Shown: positions 38,225-46,685, counted from the first letter of the stretch. The stretch is DNA of 55,804 nucleotides from Saprospiraceae bacterium (GCA_019694295.1 JAIBCG010000012.1:1-55804); one strand, 5' to 3'. Program-made: numbers and translations. Notes: generated by a model not told the origin, from the sequence alone.

Positions 38225-39034
38225 ATGATTTTACGTAAAGCAGGTTTATTGTTGGTTTTGGTTTTTACCCTTCTGTTTGCAGGATGTAGTAACGAATTTG
38301 AAAACATCCGCAAGAGCGGTAATACTGAATTAATTTATAAAAAAGGACTGGAATATTACGACAAAGAAGATTACCTCAAGGCACAGACTTTGTTTGAGCA
38401 GGTACTGAGTAGTTTTCGTGGTAAAAAAGAATCTGAAACACTTTATTATAAATATGCTTACACGCATTTTTACCTCAGAAACTACATACTTGCCAGTTAT
38501 TATTTCAAAACTGCCGCTAATATTTTTTCTACAGGTGAAAATAAAGAAGAATCTGAGTACATGTCGGCTTACTGTAATTATATGATTTCGCCAGACTATG
38601 AACTTGACCAGACTGAAACACTGAAAGCAATTGATGGTTTCCAGGCCTTTATCAACACCTACCCAAACAGTAAACGTGTAGAAGACGCCAATAAAAATAT
38701 AGATGAGCTTCGACGAAAATTAGCAAAAAAATCACTCGCAGAAGCTACTCTGTATTATAACACAAAACAATATCTGTCGGCCATTACCAGTTATAACAAC
38801 TTATTGAACGATTATCCGGATATCACCGACCGTGAGTATATCAAATACATGGTTATAAAGTCAACCTATGACTGGGCAATGAGGAGCTTTTCGTTTAAAC
38901 AAACAGAAAGGTTTAACATGGTCATCGACAAATATGAAGAATTTGTGAACAAATATCCAAAAAGTAAGTATTTAAAAGACATAAAGACATTTTACCGAAA
39001 TTCTAAATCCAAACTAAAAGAGATTAATCTATGA
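38225..39034 (+). CDS. bamD: Outer membrane protein assembly factor BamD
   Basis: The protein has 269 residues. The signal ends in the lipobox LFAGC (Cys21). The rest is TPR-like helical repeats, including YYDKEDYLKAQTLFEQVLSS and a late YEEFVNKYPKSKYLKD unit. BamD is the essential lipoprotein partner of BamA in inserting beta-barrel proteins into the outer membrane, which here would include T9SS and TonB-dependent components. It is the first gene of a tight group; its stop overlaps the rpoZ start (ATGA). No alternative start keeps the signal peptide. Confidence 0.93.
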   Translation: MILRKAGLLLVLVFTLLFAGCSNEFENIRKSGNTELIYKKGLEYYDKEDYLKAQTLFEQVLSSFRGKKESETLYYKYAYTHFYLRNYILASYYFKTAANIFSTGENKEESEYMSAYCNYMISPDYELDQTETLKAIDGFQAFINTYPNSKRVEDANKNIDELRRKLAKKSLAEATLYYNTKQYLSAITSYNNLLNDYPDITDREYIKYMVIKSTYDWAMRSFSFKQTERFNMVIDKYEEFVNKYPKSKYLKDIKTFYRNSKSKLKEINL

Positions 39035-39375
39035 CAGATATTAAAACTCAGGTACAAGGCCTAGATTCTAATGTACAAGCAAGAGATGTAACATCTATAG
39101 CAGCCAAAACAGGCAACATCTATGAATCACTCAACATCGTGGCCAAGCGCGCTAATCAACTGGCTATTGATATCAAACAAGAGCTTCACAGCAAACTTGA
39201 CGAATTTGCGGTTTCTTCTGATACCATTGAAGAGGTTCAGGAAAATAAAGAGCAAATCGAAATATCAAAATTCTACGAGCGACTGCCAAATCCGGTAATC
39301 ATAGCGCTCAATGAATTTATGACCGACCAGATTCATTACCATTACAAAAATCAGACTGAGGAATCGGCTGAGTAA
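39031..39375 (+). CDS. rpoZ: DNA-directed RNA polymerase omega subunit (Rpb6-like)
   Basis: The protein has 114 residues. The helix-rich sequence has the omega/Rpb6 signature around residues 27-50 (KTGNIYESLNIVAKRANQLA), followed by a variable acidic middle and a conserved FYERLPNPVIIALNEFM tail seen in Bacteroidota omega proteins. Omega aids folding and assembly of the beta-prime subunit. It overlaps bamD by 4 bp and precedes coaBC by 15 bp, an order common in the phylum. Confidence 0.85.
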   Translation: MTDIKTQVQGLDSNVQARDVTSIAAKTGNIYESLNIVAKRANQLAIDIKQELHSKLDEFAVSSDTIEEVQENKEQIEISKFYERLPNPVIIALNEFMTDQIHYHYKNQTEESAE

Positions 39376-39390
39376 CATTTATTGTTAAAA

Positions 39391-40593
39391 ATGAGCCACC
39401 TCGCCGGTAAAAAAATCATCCTGGGCGTATGTGGAAGCATTGCTGCCTATAAAAGTGCTTATTTGGTGAGATGGTTCATCAAAAAAGGTGCTGACGTAAA
39501 GGTAATAATGACTGTTGCAGCTAAGGATTTTATTACACCACTTACTCTTTCTACGCTTAGTACTCATCCTGTCATCTCGGATATTGCAGACGAAGAAAGC
39601 TGGAACAACCATGTAGAACTCGGTTTGTGGGCCGATGCCCTTGTTATCGCCCCAGTAACAGCCACCACTCTTTCCAAACTAGCAAACGGTAATTGCGACA
39701 ATATGCTTACTGCCACCTACTTGTCTGCTCGATGCCCGGTTTGGGTTGCTCCTGCCATGGATCTTGACATGTGGAAACATCCGGCTACCAAAAGAAATAT
39801 CAACTTGCTAGTGCAAGATGGTGTCACAGTCATACCACCCGCCATAGGCGAGCTTGCAAGTGGATTGACAGGTGAAGGACGTATGCCCGAACCTGATGAA
39901 ATTGGCATGTTGGTAGATAAACATTTCTCAACCTCGCAACATTGGAGTGGTAAAAAAGTACTGATCACTGCAGGACCAACATTTGAAACAATAGACCCGG
40001 TTAGGTTTATTGGCAACCGTTCATCTGGTAAAATGGGTATTGCACTGGCTGAAAATCTGAGCAGAAAAGGTGCCGAAGTAACATTGGTACTTGGACCCAC
40101 TCATTTGTTGCCAAATTGTTCAAACATTAGGGTCGTACATGTAGAAAGCGCACAAGAAATGTTCGAAGCAGCAACAGTTGCTTTTGAAAACTGCGACCTA
40201 GGTATTCTTGCCGCTGCAGTAGCCGATTTCCGGCCGGTAACAGTAGCTAACAGCAAAATTAAAAAAACGGACTCCGATTTAAATATTTCACTCGCACAAA
40301 CACAGGATATTGCAAAATACCTTGGCTCGGTGAAGAAAAAAGAACAACTATTGGTAGGCTTTGCTCTTGAAACAGATAACGAACACGAAAATGCAAGAAA
40401 AAAAATAATATCAAAAAATTTCGACCTTATTGTCCTAAATTCGTTAAAAGACAAAGGAGCGGGCTTTCAACACGATACCAACAAAATAACAATTTTGACT
40501 AAAGACAATAAACAACTGCATTTTGAGTTAAAAGATAAGTCCGAAGTGGCAGAAGATATTGTGGTAGCCATTGAAGATTATTTTAAAAAATGA
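39391..40593 (+). CDS. coaBC: Bifunctional phosphopantothenoylcysteine decarboxylase / phosphopantothenate--cysteine ligase
   Basis: The protein has 400 residues from the ATG at 39391; a TTG nine bases upstream is less likely. The N-terminal flavoprotein (CoaC) half has KIILGVCGSIAAYKSAYLVR, a His in NNHVELGLWADALVIAPVTA and the substrate loop APAMDLDMWKHPAT. The C-terminal ligase (CoaB) half starts near residue 188 with KKVLITAGPTFETIDPVRFI and has NRSSGKMGIALAE and AAAVADFRP. It makes 4'-phosphopantetheine for coenzyme A in the cytoplasm. It is followed 3 bp later by the PorD-like gene. Confidence 0.96.
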   Translation: MSHLAGKKIILGVCGSIAAYKSAYLVRWFIKKGADVKVIMTVAAKDFITPLTLSTLSTHPVISDIADEESWNNHVELGLWADALVIAPVTATTLSKLANGNCDNMLTATYLSARCPVWVAPAMDLDMWKHPATKRNINLLVQDGVTVIPPAIGELASGLTGEGRMPEPDEIGMLVDKHFSTSQHWSGKKVLITAGPTFETIDPVRFIGNRSSGKMGIALAENLSRKGAEVTLVLGPTHLLPNCSNIRVVHVESAQEMFEAATVAFENCDLGILAAAVADFRPVTVANSKIKKTDSDLNISLAQTQDIAKYLGSVKKKEQLLVGFALETDNEHENARKKIISKNFDLIVLNSLKDKGAGFQHDTNKITILTKDNKQLHFELKDKSEVAEDIVVAIEDYFKK

Positions 40594-40596
40594 ATT

Positions 40597-41505
40597 ATGT
40601 CATATAGAAATACCTTTCTTGCTTTTATTTTCATATTATTAACTACTACCCTTCATTCTCAGGAATTGCTTTGCAAAGTAGTGGTCAATACTCCAAAATT
40701 ACAGACCGCTGACCCTAAAGTATTTCAAACCTTGCAGACTGCCATCCGGGATTTTATGAACAACACAGCATGGACGGATGTTAGCTACGATAATTTTGAA
40801 AAAATCGATGTAAATATTACACTGAATATTACCGAGGAGGTCAATGCCAATACTTTTCGGGGCGATTTTGCCATACAAATGGTAAGACCAGTCTATAACT
40901 CAGATTATAAAACGCCTGTTTTTTCGTATGTAGATAAGGATTTTGCATTTATCTATGAACAATACCAGCCAATTCAGTTTTCGAGAGGTGTATTTAATGA
41001 TAATCTATCCTCGATGCTTGCTTTCTATGCCTATTACCTGATAGCTTTAGACTATGATACTTTTTCTGCACTTGGTGGCGAAAATTATTACCTTATAGCA
41101 CAGGATATCATCAATGCAATACCTCAGTCTGTATCTGGTGCATTCAAGGGATGGAAACCATCTGACGGAAACAGAACAAGATATTTTCTTCTTGAAAATT
41201 CGCTCAATCCGGGGATGAAGGCTGTCAGACAAGGATTTTATGAATACTACCGCAAAGGTCTGGACCTGATGAGCCAAAATCCGGAGACAGGCAGAGAAGG
41301 CTTGATGAAATGTCTTGAATACTGTGATGCTACCAACAGATCGTACCCTAATTCTTCAGCTGTACAGATATTCTGTACTACAAAAGGCGACGAAATCATC
41401 AACATTTTTAAAGCTGCAGATGCTGCACAACGAGCAAAGGTTATACAATACATGACCAGAATGGATCCTGCCAATACCAATAAGTACGTTCAATTATCAT
41501 ATTGA
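40597..41505 (+). CDS. porD: DUF4835 family protein, PorD-like type IX secretion component
   Basis: The protein has 302 residues with a signal peptide ending TLHSQ (about residue 21). It then has ELLCKVVVNTPKLQTADPKV, FRGDFAIQMVRPVYNSDYKT and the conserved FYAYYLIALDYDTFSALGG stretch of DUF4835. Family members include PorD, a periplasmic protein required for type IX secretion. The position behind bamD-rpoZ-coaBC matches the conserved order in Bacteroidota, and the window encodes several T9SS substrates. The symbol is assigned from family and context. Confidence 0.85.
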   Translation: MSYRNTFLAFIFILLTTTLHSQELLCKVVVNTPKLQTADPKVFQTLQTAIRDFMNNTAWTDVSYDNFEKIDVNITLNITEEVNANTFRGDFAIQMVRPVYNSDYKTPVFSYVDKDFAFIYEQYQPIQFSRGVFNDNLSSMLAFYAYYLIALDYDTFSALGGENYYLIAQDIINAIPQSVSGAFKGWKPSDGNRTRYFLLENSLNPGMKAVRQGFYEYYRKGLDLMSQNPETGREGLMKCLEYCDATNRSYPNSSAVQIFCTTKGDEIINIFKAADAAQRAKVIQYMTRMDPANTNKYVQLSY

Positions 41506-41604
41506 CACTTTTTTAAAATTTAATTCTCATTTCCATTTTATTAAGCTAACATTCCCATATTGGAGTCTGTGTAGTAACTTTACCGCAATAAATAATTTGA
41601 CAAA

Positions 41605-42111
41605 ATGACTTTAAGAGACGGTTTCGATTACGCACACACCAATCCGGCTTGGTTTATCTTCTTTTTTGTGATGTTACCTGTAGTAGCGTTACTTGTAGGT
41701 TGGATATCAAAAGAAGAAGGTATCAACAGCCCTTGGCGTGAGATTTATGGGGCATTGATATATTTGGCTTGCGTACCGGGAATATTTGCCGTAACACTTG
41801 ATATCTATCTGTTTTTGTTCGAAAGGCAAAGTATTTTTGATTCAAATCTTGTCTTACAGGTGTTGCCCATCATAAGTATGGTGGTTACTTTACAAATCAT
41901 CAAGCATAATGTTAGCCTTGACCTTATACCGGGATTTAAAAAGCTTTCGGGTCTAGTAATGATTATCTTCTTTACCATTTCTATCATGTGGATTATCGAC
42001 AGAACCCATATATATGCGATAGCTTTCTTATCATTCCAGGCAGTGTTGGTAATATTCGTTGTTTTATTCCTGGTGGTCAGATATGGATGGTATCTGATGG
42101 TAAGTAAATAA
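41605..42111 (+). CDS. Small integral membrane protein of unknown function
   Basis: The protein has 168 residues and four or five hydrophobic segments: WFIFFFVMLPVVALLVGWI, ALIYLACVPGIFAVTLDIYL, LVLQVLPIISMVVTLQII, GLVMIIFFTISIMWII and FLSFQAVLVIFVVLFLVV. There is no signal-peptide cleavage site. I do not recognise a family. A conserved-looking N-terminus (TLRDGFDYAHTNPAWF) precedes the first segment. It stands alone between porD and a hydrolase gene. An inner-membrane location is predicted from hydrophobicity only. Confidence 0.7.
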   Translation: MTLRDGFDYAHTNPAWFIFFFVMLPVVALLVGWISKEEGINSPWREIYGALIYLACVPGIFAVTLDIYLFLFERQSIFDSNLVLQVLPIISMVVTLQIIKHNVSLDLIPGFKKLSGLVMIIFFTISIMWIIDRTHIYAIAFLSFQAVLVIFVVLFLVVRYGWYLMVSK

Positions 42112-42149
42112 TTTTTTCGTTTCTAAATAATCCTTTATTGACCTGTATT

Positions 42150-42863
42150 ATGACTGTTTACTTGATTCATGGTTTTGGTATGAATAATTCTATCTGGAGA
42201 AAAATTACAAAAAATATTCAGGCAGAAAACATAATACTCACTAACCTTCCAGGCTATGATGGAACTGATGAAAAATATTACGATAATATTGAATCACTTG
42301 CCAGTGCTTACAAAACCCTAATCAAACGACCCGGAATAATCGTAGGCCACAGTATGGGAGGTTATCTCGCATTGCAGATTTGTAAATTATTTCCTGAAAA
42401 AATTCGTGGCCTTATGTTGTTCCATTCGCATCCTTTTGCAGATAGTGGTGACAAACAAGAAGGTCGTAAAAAACATATTTCTTTTTTAGAAACGCACGGT
42501 GTTGCCAAATTTTACAAAGAAATAATGCCCAATTTTTTCCACAACAAAGCCAATAAGGAAATAGAACAACTTATTAACAATGGAAACAACATGCGTGTTA
42601 GTCTTCTTGTAAATAACCTTCAAATAATGACAAGCCGTCCGGATATGACTGATTTCCTTACCAAAACCAATATACCTGTTGGTTTTATTATTGGAAAATA
42701 CGATAATCTGATTGATGGTGAAGCTTGGTTTGCACAGACGGCTTTTCCTAAAAAGGCTGCAGTTTATGCCTTAAAAAAGTCAGCGCATTTGGGTATGCTG
42801 GAAGAACCACGTAAAAGTACTGAAGCAATCAATCATTTTATTGAAACATGTAGCTTACTTTAG
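42150..42863 (+). CDS. Alpha/beta-fold hydrolase
   Basis: The protein has 237 residues from the ATG at 42150; a TTG at 42138 is in frame but unlikely. The oxyanion segment LIHGFGMNNSIW comes first, the nucleophile elbow is GHSMGGYLAL, the acid lies in GKYDNLID and the base in KSAHLGMLEEP. This completes the Ser-Asp-His triad of the esterase/lipase/C-C hydrolase superfamily. The substrate is unknown. Its last codons overlap the mazG-like gene tail-to-tail by 9 bp. Confidence 0.85.
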   Translation: MTVYLIHGFGMNNSIWRKITKNIQAENIILTNLPGYDGTDEKYYDNIESLASAYKTLIKRPGIIVGHSMGGYLALQICKLFPEKIRGLMLFHSHPFADSGDKQEGRKKHISFLETHGVAKFYKEIMPNFFHNKANKEIEQLINNGNNMRVSLLVNNLQIMTSRPDMTDFLTKTNIPVGFIIGKYDNLIDGEAWFAQTAFPKKAAVYALKKSAHLGMLEEPRKSTEAINHFIETCSLL

Positions 42864-43193
42864 TTTGTCATTGTTTTGGTGTCGGTCGATATCTCTTTCT
42901 GTTTTCTTTTTAAGGTTGTTGGTTAATGCTTCATCGAGATCGACACCGGTTTGGTTCGCAATACATATTAACACAAACAATACATCTGCCAACTCATCGG
43001 TAAGCATTGCTTTTGCTTCATCATCAGTGGTAGGATCTTTAAAAGATTGTTCTCCATAAATTCTCGATATCAATCGTGCTACCTCGCCTGTTTCTTCGGT
43101 CAGAATGGCCATATTGGTAAGTTCATTGAAATACCTGACGCCTACTTTTTTAATCCAATTATCAACTAATTTTTGTGCTTCTCTTAACTGCAT
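42855..43193 (-). CDS. MazG-like nucleotide pyrophosphohydrolase
   Basis: The protein has 112 residues and a single MazG domain. The metal-binding motif EExxE is present in MAILTEETGEVARLISRIYG, and the second acidic motif is LTDELADVLFVLICIANQTG. These all-alpha NTP pyrophosphatases hydrolyse nucleoside triphosphates, including damaged ones. It begins immediately after the dtd stop codon (no gap), so the two are one transcription unit. The exact nucleotide preference cannot be told. Confidence 0.88.
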   Translation of the reverse strand: MQLREAQKLVDNWIKKVGVRYFNELTNMAILTEETGEVARLISRIYGEQSFKDPTTDDEAKAMLTDELADVLFVLICIANQTGVDLDEALTNNLKKKTERDIDRHQNNDKLK

Positions 43194-43646
43194 TTATTCC
43201 TTTTTTTTCGTGTCAATAATAATGGTTACAGGACCGTTATTTACCAGGCTAACTTTCATATCTGCCCCGAATATTCCTGATTTTACAGGTATATTTAATT
43301 GATTTTTAATAAATTGTAAAAAATAATTATACAGTGGTATTGCAATATCAGGTTTTGCAGAATTAATAAATGAAGGTCTATTTCCTTTTTTGGTCGAAGC
43401 AAAAAGAGTAAACTGGCTGATGACTAGCAACTCACCATTGATATCTGTAATATCGAGATTCATAAGCCCGGTATTATCTGCGAAAACTCTCATTTTTACT
43501 ATTTTTGATGCGAGCCATTCTGCGTCTTGTTTTGAATCTTCATTTTCTATACCTATTAGCACGAGTAATCCTTCGTCTATTTTGCCTATTATAGTATTAT
43601 CAACCTCTACTGATGCTTTGTTCACTCGTTGGATAACCGCTCTCAT
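43194..43646 (-). CDS. dtd: D-aminoacyl-tRNA deacylase
   Basis: The 150-residue protein has the usual Dtd length. MRAVIQRVNKASVEVDNTII is the family N-terminus, SQFTLFAST the conserved Thr-containing strand and NNGPVTIIIDT the Gly-Pro substrate-selection motif. Dtd hydrolyses D-amino acids (and Gly) from mischarged tRNA and so protects translation. It lies between the SRAP gene (9 bp upstream) and mazG (adjacent), giving a small housekeeping or damage-control operon. Confidence 0.95.
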   Translation of the reverse strand: MRAVIQRVNKASVEVDNTIIGKIDEGLLVLIGIENEDSKQDAEWLASKIVKMRVFADNTGLMNLDITDINGELLVISQFTLFASTKKGNRPSFINSAKPDIAIPLYNYFLQFIKNQLNIPVKSGIFGADMKVSLVNNGPVTIIIDTKKKE

Positions 43647-43655
43647 ATAAAAATT

Positions 43656-44309
43656 TTAATCAATCCTTAGGTGCATTTGAAAACTATCGTTAAAGGCAAG
43701 CAGCTCAGCAGCATTGACATTGTATGAGTCAAGCATATTTGAATGGTCTGTTAATAGTATATCTTCAATTTCGTTAATTTGGAGGTTAGACAACCACTGC
43801 TTTCTTAGTTCGCTTTCATGTATTATTAGTGGCAATCTGGTATTCGGAAAATATTCGGATTGTTGAGTAATAATACTAAAACTCAAGTGGTTATAACCAT
43901 CTATATTGCATGAGTCCCATACACCTGCTAAAGTGAGTAATTCTCCATTTTTTGAAAAATATCTTTTCGCTGTACTTTGTGATGGGCCGAAATGTTCTTG
44001 CAAATCATAAAAACTGTCAACTACAACGATGCATCTTTTTTGTCTGGCCGGAATTCTGAAAGATGTACTTGTCAGCAGAGTTTCTGCACGTGCGAGAGCA
44101 AGTTTTCCTTCGTTTTTAATTATTTGTGCCGTTTGTGGTATAATGCCCCAGGTAACATAGTCAAGCCTGTCAGGTGTACTATTCTTTATTATATAAGTAT
44201 GATGAGTGGGTGCTATATTATAAGAAGTACGCAAGAGTCCTTCAGATTGGATTCCTATATCCTTCCATATTTTTTCAGAGGTAGTCACAAATGAAAGTCT
44301 GCTACACAT
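43656..44309 (-). CDS. SOS response-associated peptidase family (YedK/HMCES-like) with substituted active site
   Basis: The protein has 217 residues. YedK-type proteins cross-link to abasic sites in single-stranded DNA through Cys2. Cys2 (MCSRLSF) and the fold markers SYNIAPTHHTY, TWGIIPQ and LARAETLLTS are present. Three other known active-site residues differ by my alignment to E. coli YedK: Asn75 is Leu (ALARAET), Glu105 is Asp (SFYDLQ for GWFEWK) and His160 is Asn (PNTRLP for IHDRRP). The protein may form a cross-link that it cannot reverse, bind DNA only, or have another role. It is the first gene of the SRAP-dtd-mazG unit. Confidence 0.85.
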   Translation of the reverse strand: MCSRLSFVTTSEKIWKDIGIQSEGLLRTSYNIAPTHHTYIIKNSTPDRLDYVTWGIIPQTAQIIKNEGKLALARAETLLTSTSFRIPARQKRCIVVVDSFYDLQEHFGPSQSTAKRYFSKNGELLTLAGVWDSCNIDGYNHLSFSIITQQSEYFPNTRLPLIIHESELRKQWLSNLQINEIEDILLTDHSNMLDSYNVNAAELLAFNDSFQMHLRID

Positions 44310-44386
44310 ATTACCAACAATCTATTAAAAAAAATTTATAAGTATTTGAAACTTAGAAGCAAATTTAAAAACTTATTCACATTAAA

Positions 44387-44554
44387 ATGTTTAAAACTCG
44401 ATATCTGTCAACAATAGAAGTAAAAACATGTAGAAAGAATTACAATAAAATAATTTTTAAAGAAGTTTTGGATGACAGTCAAACTGTTAAACACATTCAA
44501 GCTATAAACACCAACATAAAAGAATTGCCAACATATATATATCAACAAATTTGA
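44387..44554 (+). CDS. Possible small ORF, 55 residues, unrecognised
   Basis: An ATG-initiated frame encodes 55 residues beginning MFKTRYLSTIEVKTCRKNY and ending PTYIYQQI. It is lysine-rich, with no membrane segment, signal or known motif. There is no clear promoter element directly before it. In an AT-rich stretch full of stop codons a frame of this length is slightly unusual but can occur by chance. Confidence 0.25.
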   Translation: MFKTRYLSTIEVKTCRKNYNKIIFKEVLDDSQTVKHIQAINTNIKELPTYIYQQI

Positions 44555-44752
44555 CAAGATTGTTAAGAATACTACTATGATGCTTTTATTTGTTTAATAA
44601 AGTATATGTTGATAATTCTGAAAACAATGTTAGTATTTATATGGAAAAATAATTAAGTACAAGTTATTAACATCTTAACAACACTGATGATGATGAATTT
44701 ATATTAAATAATTAAAAATAAAATTATCATTATCAGCTTAAATTAAATGTTT

Positions 44753-44784
44753 TTGGAAAAGTAGTTTTTAAAAATTTATATTTG
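44753..44784 (+). promoter_or_regulatory. Bacteroidota promoter for ctaA
   Basis: TTG at 44753-44755 and TATATTTG at 44777-44784 are separated by 21 bp, close to the TTG-N19-TAnnTTTG consensus. The -7 element ends 20 bp before the ATG at 44805. Confidence 0.65.
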
Positions 44785-44804
44785 CAGAAACTAATGTAGT
44801 TCAC

Positions 44805-45866
44805 ATGTCAGGTAATAGAATAACTGCAGTACAAATATGGTTGATAGTTGGGTTATTTATGATACTAATGCAGGTATTCATTGGTGGTATTACTAGATTG
44901 ACCGGTTCAGGACTTAGTATTACAAAATGGGATATTGTCAGTGGTACCATTCCTCCTTTGAATGAAAATGAGTGGAATGCACAATTTGAACTTTATCAAC
45001 AGACACCTCAGTATCACAAAATCAATAAAGGTATGAGTTTGTCAGAGTTTAAATTTATTTTCTTCTGGGAATATTTTCATCGTCTTTGGGCGCGTACTAT
45101 GGGTTTCGTTTTTTTATTTCCATTGATTTTTTTTATTTTTAAAAGGAAGATTAGTTCATTGTTAGGAAAGCGACTTTTCATTGTATTTTTATTGGCAGCT
45201 TTAAATGCTTCAATGGGTTGGATAATGGTAGCTAGCGGGCTTATTGAACGTCCATGGGTTAATGCTTATAAACTATCGTTTCATTTGATATTAGCTTTAA
45301 TTTTATTTTTATATTTATTGTGGGTAGTAATTCAGGAGTTCAGAGTAGAGAAGGAAGATTCAATTGATGTAACCAACAGGATAGCATACAAATCCTTTTT
45401 TTGGATATTATTTGTACAAATTTTTTTAGGTGGAATGATGTCAGGTATGCGTGCGTCGATGATTTACCCTACATGGCCAAAGATTGGAGACAGTTGGATT
45501 CCTGCAGTATTGACTGATTTCTCGCATTGGACATACACCAATTTTGGGAAGTACGACGAACATCATTTCTTGCCTGCTTTGGTTCATTTCCTTCATCGCA
45601 ATTTGGCTTATTTAATTTTATGTTTTGGTTTATATTTATTTTTCAAGAATATAGGTAGAGTAAAATCAGCTTTATTAAAGACAGGATTATACCTTCAGAT
45701 TACATTTATGTTTTTACAGGTCATTTTAGGTGTACTTACATTGATACATTCAAAGGGAAGGATACCAATTTGGTACGGTGTATTTCACCAGTTAGTTGGT
45801 TTTTTGTTGATAAGTGCTATTGTTTATATTTTAAGTTTAGTGCATGATTCCCAAAAAACGGTTTAG
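44805..45866 (+). CDS. ctaA: Heme A synthase (COX15/CtaA family)
   Basis: The protein has 353 residues and about eight transmembrane segments. The first ends in QVFIGGITRLTGSGLSITKW, the family's characteristic loop. Conserved His residues follow in WEYFHRLWARTMGF, SFHLILALIL, HFLHRNLAYL and FHQLVGFLL. The enzyme oxidises the C8 methyl of heme O to make heme A for aa3-type cytochrome oxidases, so the organism probably respires oxygen. Codon use is markedly AT-rich (many TTA, ATT, TTT) compared with genes further left. It has its own promoter. Confidence 0.93.
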   Translation: MSGNRITAVQIWLIVGLFMILMQVFIGGITRLTGSGLSITKWDIVSGTIPPLNENEWNAQFELYQQTPQYHKINKGMSLSEFKFIFFWEYFHRLWARTMGFVFLFPLIFFIFKRKISSLLGKRLFIVFLLAALNASMGWIMVASGLIERPWVNAYKLSFHLILALILFLYLLWVVIQEFRVEKEDSIDVTNRIAYKSFFWILFVQIFLGGMMSGMRASMIYPTWPKIGDSWIPAVLTDFSHWTYTNFGKYDEHHFLPALVHFLHRNLAYLILCFGLYLFFKNIGRVKSALLKTGLYLQITFMFLQVILGVLTLIHSKGRIPIWYGVFHQLVGFLLISAIVYILSLVHDSQKTV

Positions 45867-45917
45867 TTTTAGTATATATTTGGAAAAGGTTTATAAATAT
45901 TAATAGAAGCAAACAAT

Positions 45918-46685
45918 ATGGAATACGAACTGATAGAGGAATTTGGATTCAAATATATTGAGACCAACGGTGGAAAAGAAACTCTGGTTTTATTGCATGG
46001 ATTATTAGGGGCCTTATCAAATTTTGAAGGAATAATGAAAGAATTCCATGATAGGTATAATGTTGTTATTCCAATACTACCAATCATGGAATTACCTATG
46101 TTGAAGTTATCAGTTGGTGGCTTGGTTGATCATGTGTATGATTTTATTCGGTTCAAGAATTTTGATAAAGTGCATGTATTGGGCAATAGTTTAGGAGGGC
46201 ATATTTCTATTTTATTTGCATTGGCACATCCGCAGCACGTAGCAACTATTACACTTACTGGTAGTAGTGGGTTATTTGAATCTGCAATGGGTACATCATT
46301 TCCTAAAAGGGGAAGTTACGAATACATTGAAAAAAAAGCCCAAGAGACATTTTATGACCCTGCGGTAGCTACGAAAGAATTAGTTGATGAAATATTTTCT
46401 ACAATTAGTGATCGGCTTAAAGCTCTGAGAATTGTAGTAACATCAAAGTCAGCTGTTAGGCAAAATTTAGAACATCGGCTTCATGAGATTGAAAAGCCTA
46501 CTTTACTTATTTGGGGACATCAAGATATCGTCACTCCACCATTTGTTGGAGAAAAATTTCACAGTTTGATAAAGAACTCAGAGCTGCATTTTATAGATAA
46601 AAGCGGGCATGCGCCAATGATGGAAAGACCGGAAGAGTTTAATGCAATACTTTCTTCATTTTTAGATAGAAATCGTCTTTTGTAA
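45918..46685 (+). CDS. Alpha/beta-fold hydrolase
   Basis: The protein has 255 residues. LVLLHGLLGALSNFEGIM forms the oxyanion strand, VLGNSLGGHISILFAL the nucleophile elbow with Ser near residue 93, GHQDIVTPP the acid loop and KSGHAPMMERPEEF the catalytic His. The pattern is that of soluble esterases/C-C bond hydrolases; the substrate is unknown. It lies 51 bp after ctaA on the same strand, shares that gene's AT-rich codon use, and is followed by the parS palindrome. Confidence 0.87.
   Translation: MEYELIEEFGFKYIETNGGKETLVLLHGLLGALSNFEGIMKEFHDRYNVVIPILPIMELPMLKLSVGGLVDHVYDFIRFKNFDKVHVLGNSLGGHISILFALAHPQHVATITLTGSSGLFESAMGTSFPKRGSYEYIEKKAQETFYDPAVATKELVDEIFSTISDRLKALRIVVTSKSAVRQNLEHRLHEIEKPTLLIWGHQDIVTPPFVGEKFHSLIKNSELHFIDKSGHAPMMERPEEFNAILSSFLDRNRLL

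Larger units (their letters stand above)
44310..44804. other. AT-rich divergent intergenic region with DnaA-box-like 9-mers
   Basis: This 495-bp gap lies between divergently transcribed SRAP and ctaA genes and is visibly more AT-rich than its surroundings. TTATTCACA at 44373-44381 matches the TTATNCACA DnaA-box consensus exactly. TGTTGATAA at 44607-44615 (reverse complement) and TTATTAACA at 44664-44672 each differ by one base. The right end carries the ctaA promoter. One small open frame (44387-44554) is listed separately. A role as a replication origin is possible but unproven. Confidence 0.4.
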
